Assembly: GCA_002825515.1 (NCBI GenBank)
Contig: PJET01000092.1
Coordinates: 1 to 6,544, forward strand
DNA: 6,544 nt
Reading direction: 5' to 3'
From: Candidatus Thorarchaeota archaeon MP11T_1
Lineage (GTDB): Archaea > Asgardarchaeota > Thorarchaeia > Thorarchaeales > Thorarchaeaceae
Under the pieces are notes generated by a model that was given only the letters and a program-made list of their open reading frames with translations, did not search any database and was not told the origin of the DNA. Below are positions 1 to 4,288 of this stretch, in pieces; position 1 is the stretch's first letter; each line of letters begins with the position of its first letter. Position numbers and translations under genes: made by a program.

Positions 1-10
1 GGGATTGTTT

Positions 11-21
11 GACTTATAAAC
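11..21 (-). promoter_or_regulatory. possible TATA element for a gene beyond the left edge
   Basis: On the minus strand positions 21-11 read GTTTATAAGTC, close to an archaeal TATA box, with the purine-rich ATGAGG just upstream where a BRE would sit. It lies about 50 nt past the terminator of the dehydrogenase operon and points out of the window, so it could drive the next minus-strand gene. A short inverted repeat (AACCTC at 19-24, GAGGTT at 41-46) overlaps its upstream side. No downstream gene is visible to support it, and A/T-rich matches of this kind are common by chance. Confidence 0.22.
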
Positions 22-68
22 CTCATTTATCAGAAACATAGAGGTTCTAGCCTTTGTAAAGAGAATCG

Positions 69-103
69 AAAAATAAGAAATAGGCAGGGATTCCAACCCT
101 GCC
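69..103 (-). terminator. intrinsic-type terminator of the four-gene operon
   Basis: A perfect 7-bp GC-rich stem (GGCAGGG at 83-89, CCCTGCC at 97-103, 7-nt loop) begins 8 nt after the stop codon of the 3-hydroxyacyl-CoA dehydrogenase. Read on the minus strand, it is followed at once by TATTTCTTATTTTT (82-69), 11 T in 14. Hairpin plus T-tract in the direction of transcription is a convincing end signal. Archaeal RNA polymerase can stop on the T-tract alone, so the hairpin may act in termination or in 3'-end stability. Confidence 0.8.
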
Positions 104-111
104 AGTAGATT

Positions 112-1233
112 CTAACCTAGATACTTTGGTACTGAATAGCATTCCCCAAATTCTTCACGGAGTTTCTTGATGAAATCACGAACTTTATCAACACCAAACT
201 GATCAAGCATCTCAAATGGACCCATTGGCCAGCTTGCACCAAGTTTCATAGCCATGTTGATATCTTCAACCGACGCAATGCCGTCATCAACAAGAAGCAT
301 AGCCTCTCGTATGGCGGGAATGTTGATACGTTCTACAATCCAATTCCCATCTGCACCTTTTGGAGGTTCGAGTACATCTTCCTCCGCACCGTATGAATAG
401 AAGCCCTTCTTCGACTTCATTCCAATATGTCCGGCATCAACTAGGTTCTTGAGGGTTTCTGGAGGTTTGAAGCAATCTCCGATTTCTCGATAGAGTGTCG
501 ACATGGCATTGAATGCAATGTCCAGACCAACAAAATCACCAAGTGTAAAGGGTCCTGCTGGAGCCTTACCAATGCTGACCATTGCTGTGTCAATCTCCTC
601 CTTTGTTGCTTCGCCGCGTTCAAGCATCAGAAGTGCTTCACGCATTGCGGGCATGAGAAGTCGATTAACAATGAAACCCGGACTATTCTTCGCGATCACT
701 GTTGTCTTGCCTTGAGTTTTGCCTACTTCCTTGCAAGTAGCTATCGTTTCATCACCTGTTTTTTCACCCACGACAATCTCAAGGAGCTTCATCGCTGGGA
801 CAGGCGAGAAATAGTGCATACCGATGAATTTGTCAGGTCTCTTTGTAGCTCCTGCCAGTTCATCAATACTTAGTGATGATGTGTTTGTTGCCAGAATTGC
901 ATGTTCTGGTGCAACAGCATCAATCTTGGCAAAGACTTCTTTCTTGACCTCCATGTTCTCAAAGATTGCCTCAATGACCAGATCCGCGTCTTTGACAGCT
1001 TCCTCAGTATTAATTGTGGCGTTTAGTCTACTCATCAGACCTTCAGCATCACTCATAGAGATCTTCCCTTTGTCAATACCAGTCATTACATCTGAACGTA
1101 TACGCTCCATACCTGCATCAATGAACTCTTGTTTGATGTCAACCATAGTCACATCGAAGCCATTCCATGCAGAAACATATGCAATACCAGCACCCATTAA
1201 CCCAGCGCCTATGACTGCAATTTTTTTGACCAT
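112..1233 (-). CDS. 3-hydroxyacyl-CoA dehydrogenase (NAD-dependent, stand-alone, duplicated C-terminal domain)
   Basis: This predicted cytosolic enzyme oxidises 3-hydroxyacyl-CoA to 3-ketoacyl-CoA with NAD+, or does the reverse, as in beta-oxidation or butyrate-type pathways. The 373-aa product opens with the Rossmann motif GAGLMGAG (residues 9-16). Ser119 (in NTSS), His140 (in HYFSP), Glu152 and Asn190 (in NR) match the spacing of the known active-site Ser, His, Glu and Asn of the family. A first C-terminal helical domain spans about 185-280, and a second partial copy lies at about 300-373: MPAMREALL and GPFTLGDFVGLD recur as IPAIREAML and GPFEMLDQFGVD. Simple family members have about 280 residues. 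Two such domains are usual in longer fusions that also carry enoyl-CoA hydratase, which is absent here. I chose the start at 1233 because AGGAGG is 8 nt upstream of it; the ATG at 1239 is only 2 nt away. It is the last gene of its operon. Confidence 0.93.
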   Translation of the reverse strand: MVKKIAVIGAGLMGAGIAYVSAWNGFDVTMVDIKQEFIDAGMERIRSDVMTGIDKGKISMSDAEGLMSRLNATINTEEAVKDADLVIEAIFENMEVKKEVFAKIDAVAPEHAILATNTSSLSIDELAGATKRPDKFIGMHYFSPVPAMKLLEIVVGEKTGDETIATCKEVGKTQGKTTVIAKNSPGFIVNRLLMPAMREALLMLERGEATKEEIDTAMVSIGKAPAGPFTLGDFVGLDIAFNAMSTLYREIGDCFKPPETLKNLVDAGHIGMKSKKGFYSYGAEEDVLEPPKGADGNWIVERINIPAIREAMLLVDDGIASVEDINMAMKLGASWPMGPFEMLDQFGVDKVRDFIKKLREEFGECYSVPKYLG

Positions 1234-1241
1234 TCGCATGA

Positions 1242-1247
1242 CCTCCT
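1242..1247 (-). promoter_or_regulatory. Shine-Dalgarno that decides the dehydrogenase start
   Basis: AGGAGG (1247-1242 on the minus strand) overlaps the TAG stop of the SCP2-like gene (1246-1248). It lies 8 nt before the ATG at 1233 but only 2 nt before the in-frame ATG at 1239. The 1233 start is therefore preferred; it drops two residues (Met-Arg) and starts Met-Val-Lys-Lys. Confidence 0.75.
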
Positions 1248-1605
1248 ACATAGCACCCATCATGACAGCGAGGATTAGATTGGCAAGAGGATCACTCTCG
1301 TGAGCATTGCCAATTACTTCAAGACTTCCATCCTTCATTGTGTCCTTGAATGGAATCTCACCAGTGAAGATGCCTAGCAATGTTTCTGCGTTAGATTTGT
1401 AGATCACATCAGGACTTGGATACACACCTTCAAACAAATCGATTTTGTCCTTTGTGACAACCATATACTGCGATCCTTCTTCGGTGTGAACCTGAAGAAT
1501 CTTCCCATGATAAGGACCAACCCACTCCGCTAGTTGTTTTTTGAGGTCATCCTTAGTATTGCATTGTGTCTGCAGGAATTTGAAAAATTCTTGTAGTTGT
1601 GACAT
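1246..1605 (-). CDS. SCP2-like (sterol carrier protein 2 fold) lipid/acyl-CoA binding protein
   Basis: This 119-aa protein matches the pattern of the SCP2 sterol-transfer family, small cytosolic alpha/beta carriers of lipids and acyl-CoAs. After a helical start (residues 3-28), alternating strands follow (GKILQVHTEEG at 34-44, QYMVVTKDKIDLF at 46-58, DVIYKS at 66-71). Then come the family-like segment ETLLGIFTGEIPFKDTMKDG (74-93), the strand SLEVIGN (94-100) and a closing hydrophobic helix (106-119). It has no signal peptide or membrane span. In an archaeon a sterol ligand is unlikely; a fatty acyl-CoA or isoprenoid lipid is a reasonable guess, supported by the dehydrogenase just downstream. 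An upstream ATG at 1635 would add ten residues but lies inside the preceding gene and lacks a ribosome-binding site; the ATG at 1605 has AGGAGG 9 nt away. Its stop lies in the Shine-Dalgarno of the next gene. Confidence 0.8.
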   Translation of the reverse strand: MSQLQEFFKFLQTQCNTKDDLKKQLAEWVGPYHGKILQVHTEEGSQYMVVTKDKIDLFEGVYPSPDVIYKSNAETLLGIFTGEIPFKDTMKDGSLEVIGNAHESDPLANLILAVMMGAM

Positions 1606-1609
1606 TCTT

Positions 1610-2137
1610 CTATTCCTCCTTTGCGATCCAGTCATCCACAGCTTCGTGCATCACAGCATCCACTGTAGTTGCCCAGAAGTTTCCTTTCTTCTCCTTCACC
1701 TTGTCCAGAAATGCATCATACTTATCGCCATCCATTAAGACAACAACTCTGCCCTTTCGATCATTAATGAAGGATTGGTGAATCATCTTCTTTGTATTCC
1801 AGTACTCGTGTTGGATATCGCCTTCCTTTAGTCGTGGATAGAAGGGCCATGCGCCTGTTGGATGGGACCTATAGGATTTTCCTCCGGATTTCCACTTCTT
1901 CACTTTATCCCCTTCAGCCTCCTTGAAACCAGGACGGAAAGGCCATTGTGGAACATAACGGAATCCTTTCTCACCATCTACTACACCACCAGTCCAGCGA
2001 CCAGTATATACACGTCCACCTTTGTTGTCACAGAACTGTTCCATCACAACTTCGATGAATCCTTCAAGAGTAAGGCCTGCTTCTTCAGCTAATTCTTTCA
2101 TGTTATCTAGAGTTTTTCCTTCAAAATTGACTTCCAT
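1610..2137 (-). CDS. hypothetical protein with two ribbon-helix-helix-like ends and a WPFxP repeat
   Basis: I do not recognise this 175-aa protein. Three parts are visible. Residues 3-38 look like strand-helix-helix (VNFEG, then LDNMKELAEEAG, then LEGFIEVVMEQF). Residues 129-172 have the same order (RVVVLMD, then KYDAFLDKVKEKKG, then TTVDAVMHEAVDDWI) and resemble a ribbon-helix-helix fold. Between them lies a Gly-, Trp- and Lys-rich stretch with a repeated motif: WPFRPGFKE at 65-73 and WPFYPRLKE at 97-105, 32 residues apart. There is no signal peptide, membrane segment or Cys cluster; only one Cys (36) is present. The start at 2137 is set by AGGAGG 9 nt upstream; a longer frame from 2212 would run into the nitroreductase gene. 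The gene starts 1 nt after the nitroreductase stop and ends 4 nt before the SCP2-like gene, so it is probably co-translated with both. A regulator or an acyl-CoA/lipid partner protein are guesses only. Confidence 0.85.
   Translation of the reverse strand: MEVNFEGKTLDNMKELAEEAGLTLEGFIEVVMEQFCDNKGGRVYTGRWTGGVVDGEKGFRYVPQWPFRPGFKEAEGDKVKKWKSGGKSYRSHPTGAWPFYPRLKEGDIQHEYWNTKKMIHQSFINDRKGRVVVLMDGDKYDAFLDKVKEKKGNFWATTVDAVMHEAVDDWIAKEE
1615..1620 (-). promoter_or_regulatory. Shine-Dalgarno setting the SCP2-like gene start
   Basis: AGGAGG on the minus strand (1620-1615) lies inside the last codons of the 175-aa gene, whose TAG is at 1610-1612. It is 9 nt before the ATG at 1605. This supports the short form of the SCP2-like protein over the longer reading frame from 1635. 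Confidence 0.75.
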
Positions 2138-2138
2138 G

Positions 2139-2900
2139 TCATTTACCCTCCTTTCTGAATGCTCGCCTTGTGTATGGTTTACCCCAACGCTCCTCATACA
2201 TGAGCCCTTCAAGTGGAGCTCTGCTAGGACCTAGTGCTCTTGGGGATATGCGTTTGCCAATACAAAACGCAGTTAATGGTTCCCAGATTGGCGGTATGCC
2301 AAGTCTGTCTCTGATTAGTTCTGCGTGTCGAGGATCTGAACAGACAAGAGCTTCATATCCACATCCATATCCAAGTTCTGTAGCAGTCAACCACATATTT
2401 TGGATGGCCATACCGCAGACTACTGATCCGAACAGCGAATTTGGATATAGATACCCTGCATCATGCCAAGCTTCACTTGCACAAACAATAATCACAGTGT
2501 CGCTCTTCTCAGGATATCTGAATAATTCACCATCCCTAAGTCTGGCGTAGACAGCAGCTCTGTAGGGATCACTGATGAACCAGTTTCTTCCACTTGTAAG
2601 TTCAAATGGAGCTCCTCCAAAGGCTGTTTGGGCCATTTCCTGTGCTATATCTGCAAGGAAGACTTTGGTATCTTGATCATCTCGAATAACAACAAAACGC
2701 ATCATCAACATGTTCTCTGGACTCGGAGCATGTCGCGCCGCTTCCAGTATCAACTCGATATCTTCATCGGGGATTTTCTCACCAGTAAATTCTCGGATGG
2801 AGCGTCTCTCTCGAATCCATTTGAGTGATTCAAGCTCTTTCGCAACTCTCACTTCATCCTCAGCTTTACCAGCTGCTTTACTCTCTGCATCTGAAGCCAT
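2139..2900 (-). CDS. nitroreductase-family FMN oxidoreductase
   Basis: This 253-aa protein belongs to the nitroreductase superfamily of FMN-binding, NAD(P)H-using oxidoreductases, usually dimeric and cytosolic. The FMN-phosphate motif RRSIREF lies at residues 32-38, followed by the family helix ILEAARHAPSPEN (51-63). The typical A-x-Q-N helix (MAIQNMWLTATELGYGCG, 164-181) leads into the Gly-rich turn, and the late strand AFCIGKR (211-217) is also as expected. The usual N-x-Q-P-W after the first helix is replaced by NMLMMRF (63-69), so the substrate pocket may differ. A charged extension of about 25 residues precedes the domain. The ATG at 2900 has GAGGTG 5 nt upstream and no better start is seen. 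This is the first gene of a four-gene operon with lipid/acyl-CoA neighbours. The substrate cannot be told from sequence; an enoyl or quinone-like substrate is possible. Confidence 0.88.
   Translation of the reverse strand: MASDAESKAAGKAEDEVRVAKELESLKWIRERRSIREFTGEKIPDEDIELILEAARHAPSPENMLMMRFVVIRDDQDTKVFLADIAQEMAQTAFGGAPFELTSGRNWFISDPYRAAVYARLRDGELFRYPEKSDTVIIVCASEAWHDAGYLYPNSLFGSVVCGMAIQNMWLTATELGYGCGYEALVCSDPRHAELIRDRLGIPPIWEPLTAFCIGKRISPRALGPSRAPLEGLMYEERWGKPYTRRAFRKEGK
2147..2152 (-). promoter_or_regulatory. Shine-Dalgarno setting the start of the 175-aa protein
   Basis: AGGAGG on the minus strand (2152-2147) lies within the last codons of the nitroreductase gene and 9 nt before the ATG at 2137. 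The nitroreductase TGA (2139-2141) falls between this site and the ATG, a layout that favours termination-reinitiation. Confidence 0.75.
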
Positions 2901-2948
2901 TTATACACCTCAACATGATTGTTGGACGGCCCCGTTAATTATCAGCTA

Positions 2949-2958
2949 GCATAAATGT
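2949..2958 (-). promoter_or_regulatory. weak TATA-like element for the nitroreductase operon
   Basis: On the minus strand positions 2958-2949 read ACATTTATGC, about 50 nt before the ATG at 2900. A start of transcription some 25 nt downstream would leave a leader of about 25-30 nt that includes the GAGGTG ribosome-binding site. The match is partial and the bases just upstream (GGAAT) are only a loose BRE. A second A/T-rich candidate, TTATAATC (about 3013-3020), would give a leader of about 90 nt. Confidence 0.3.
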
Positions 2959-2991
2959 ATTCCGAGAGGGCTTCGAATGTCCAAAGATGAG

Positions 2992-3060
2992 CTGTATTAG
3001 TTTCATTTTGTAAGATTATAACAATACAGACCCAAACCATATCCCTAAACAGCTCTGTAT
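2992..3060. repeat. three alternating ATACAG half-sites at about 31-nt spacing
   Basis: CTGTAT occurs at 2992-2997, its complement ATACAG at 3024-3029 and CTGTAT again at 3055-3060. Centre-to-centre distances are 32 and 31 nt, close to three turns of DNA, and the orientation alternates. The right-hand pair extends to a 7-bp inverted repeat (ATACAGA at 3024-3030, TCTGTAT at 3054-3060). They lie 90-160 nt upstream of the nitroreductase start. A regulator binding array is possible, but hexamers recur by chance. Confidence 0.3.
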
Positions 3061-3150
3061 CATACTCTGAGTTATGACCTAGTATTGGCTGCAATATACA
3101 AGCTGACATATGAAGTAGTCATAGTTAGTTTCTCTGAACGTACATTGCTC

Positions 3151-3203
3151 CTCCCGGCGTATGTGCGTTCATTTCTTTATGAACCGGGAGCTGAAATGCT
3201 CCC
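3151..3203 (-). promoter_or_regulatory. mutually exclusive hairpins downstream of the DRTGG gene
   Basis: On the minus strand, beginning 16 nt past the DRTGG gene, GGGAGC (3203-3198) can pair with GCTCCC (3191-3186) as a 6-bp stem with a 6-nt loop. The same CTCCCG (3190-3185) can instead pair with CGGGAG (3156-3151), stacked on an inner stem GTTCAT/ATGAAC (3184-3179 with 3172-3167), with a 10-nt bulge. The two folds cannot coexist. No T-tract follows, so this is not a classic intrinsic terminator. It could stabilise the 3' end of the upstream mRNA or act as a switch on read-through. Confidence 0.4.
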
Positions 3204-3219
3204 TCCCATCTGTTATAGT

Positions 3220-4284
3220 CTACTTAAGGATTGTATCCAAATCAAGGGCATCGCCAACAATATTCTCAACAATCGAAAGCTTCTCTTTATTGTCAGCTGT
3301 AACAGTACCAATTAAATCATCCACGATGTGTCCAGTAGTGTATGTGTCGTGAGCAGTCATCATAATTGGAACGCCTAGTTCACGTGCGCGAGAAATAGTA
3401 CCGATATCTGGACCCATTCCACCTGTGAGGATTAGCAGGTTGGTGTCTGTTTCAAGTGCTGCTAGGCATATGTCCGACCTATCTCCGCTTGTGATAACAG
3501 CCTTATCACGCACACGTCTGAACCATTTGAGTGCATTCTCTGGTGCCATACTCCCAACCATAAATTGGTCGATTAGGAGATCCATCTTATCTGTGCCAGT
3601 TACTATTTCGCCATTGAGTGCTCTCTGAATTTCTCGAACGGTGGGACTGAATAACTCTCGATTCAGGTAGATGATGCCAACGAGATTAATTTCCCTATTT
3701 TCAAGGAATGGGCTAATTTGATCACGCACTGTTTTCTTAAGCATTGGAGGCACCATATTTAGGACAATACTCACTTTCTCGACTCCCTGTTGTTTGAAGA
3801 GTTCCACATGTAGGAGTATATCATCAATGGCGATGATATCTGGAAAGTTCACGAGGCAGACCACTGATCCATTGAGTTCCTTTGCTAATTGTGGTGTTGA
3901 CAGGTCAACATGCATGAGATGCCATGATGCCTTTGTTCCTTCTATAATGACGTAATCTAATCCCTCAGAAATCTTAGAATAGCAATCTTTGATACTGTTC
4001 ATCAGTTCATCATGACCAATGCGTAGAAGTTCATCGTAGCTGGATTTCGTCCTAACAATAGGGCAGATAGTTGAGAGGTTGTGTTCCATTCCGAGAAGCT
4101 TTTTCATAATAGCTGCGTCTTCATCCACATCTTCAGAAGCAGTACTATACTCATAGCTCTTGGTTCCAGCTGGTTTAAAGTATCCAACTGATTTCCCTTT
4201 CTTCTTTAGCTTAGCCGCTAGGGCTATTGCAACCATGGTCTTTCCTGTAAGTGTGTCTCCACTAATTATAATATTCTCTGCCAT
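3220..4284 (-). CDS. BioD-like P-loop NTPase with DRTGG domain (phosphotransacetylase N-terminal-like)
   Basis: The 354-aa product has an N-terminal P-loop domain resembling dethiobiotin synthetase. Residues 9-16 (GDTLTGKT) form Walker A, GYFKPAG (34-40) matches the BioD lysine-proline motif with Lys37, and VIIEGT (112-117) fits its conserved acidic segment. From about 210 to 325 follows a DRTGG domain (SGDRSDICLAAL at 266-277, LTGG at 286-289, GVPIMMTAHDTYTTG at about 304-318). This is the architecture of the N-terminal part of long phosphotransacetylases, but the catalytic acetyl/butyryl transferase domain is absent, so it should not be called Pta. The role is probably regulatory or nucleotide-sensing, acting with the acyl-CoA synthetase whose stop lies 4 nt upstream. 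The start at 4284 has AGGAGG 8 nt away (4298-4293), inside the end of the preceding gene. Family assignment is firm; function is unknown. Confidence 0.88.
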   Translation of the reverse strand: MAENIIISGDTLTGKTMVAIALAAKLKKKGKSVGYFKPAGTKSYEYSTASEDVDEDAAIMKKLLGMEHNLSTICPIVRTKSSYDELLRIGHDELMNSIKDCYSKISEGLDYVIIEGTKASWHLMHVDLSTPQLAKELNGSVVCLVNFPDIIAIDDILLHVELFKQQGVEKVSIVLNMVPPMLKKTVRDQISPFLENREINLVGIIYLNRELFSPTVREIQRALNGEIVTGTDKMDLLIDQFMVGSMAPENALKWFRRVRDKAVITSGDRSDICLAALETDTNLLILTGGMGPDIGTISRARELGVPIMMTAHDTYTTGHIVDDLIGTVTADNKEKLSIVENIVGDALDLDTILK

Positions 4285-4288
4285 TACA

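Larger units (their letters stand above)
2901..3219. other. 319-nt intergenic region between two minus-strand operons
   Basis: No convincing gene, tRNA or CRISPR is visible here. On the minus strand there are only very short ATG frames (10-23 codons) with poor or badly spaced ribosome-binding sites; plus-strand frames run into the neighbouring gene and lack start signals. The stretch holds, in transcription order, two overlapping alternative hairpins (3151-3203), three evenly spaced ATACAG half-sites (2992-3060), an A/T-rich TTATAATC candidate (about 3013-3020) and a TATA-like element near the nitroreductase start (2949-2958). It probably carries the end of the first operon and the promoter of the second. 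Confidence 0.6.

Noticed and set aside
824..1303. A 159-codon open frame on the plus strand
   Set aside because: It is antisense to the dehydrogenase, whose active-site residues and family match are clear. It has no ribosome-binding site, and the product is a low-complexity Ser/Ile/Ala-rich shadow.
1606..1635. Ten-residue N-terminal extension of the SCP2-like protein
   Set aside because: It would begin inside the preceding gene without a ribosome-binding site. The ATG at 1605 has AGGAGG at 9 nt.
2138..2212. Twenty-five-residue extension of the 175-aa protein
   Set aside because: It overlaps the end of the nitroreductase gene and has no ribosome-binding site, whereas the ATG at 2137 has a strong one.
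2170..2550. A 126-codon open frame on the plus strand
   Set aside because: It is antisense to the nitroreductase and looks like the complement of its codons, with no start signal or family resemblance.
3151..3203. Calling the hairpins a classic intrinsic terminator
   Set aside because: No T-rich tract follows on the minus strand, in clear contrast to the 69-103 terminator.
2901..3219. tRNA gene or CRISPR array in the gap
   Set aside because: No cloverleaf-like arms or T-loop sequence, and no regularly spaced repeats of CRISPR length.
3085..3352. Plus-strand frames starting in the intergenic gap
   Set aside because: They run antisense into the end of the DRTGG gene. One starts at TTG, none has a ribosome-binding site, and the products look random.
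4283..4288. ATG-TAA minimal frame just before the DRTGG gene start
   Set aside because: The ATG directly follows the synthetase stop and overlaps the true start region; such a minimal frame is expected by chance in a TAATGTAATG-like junction.
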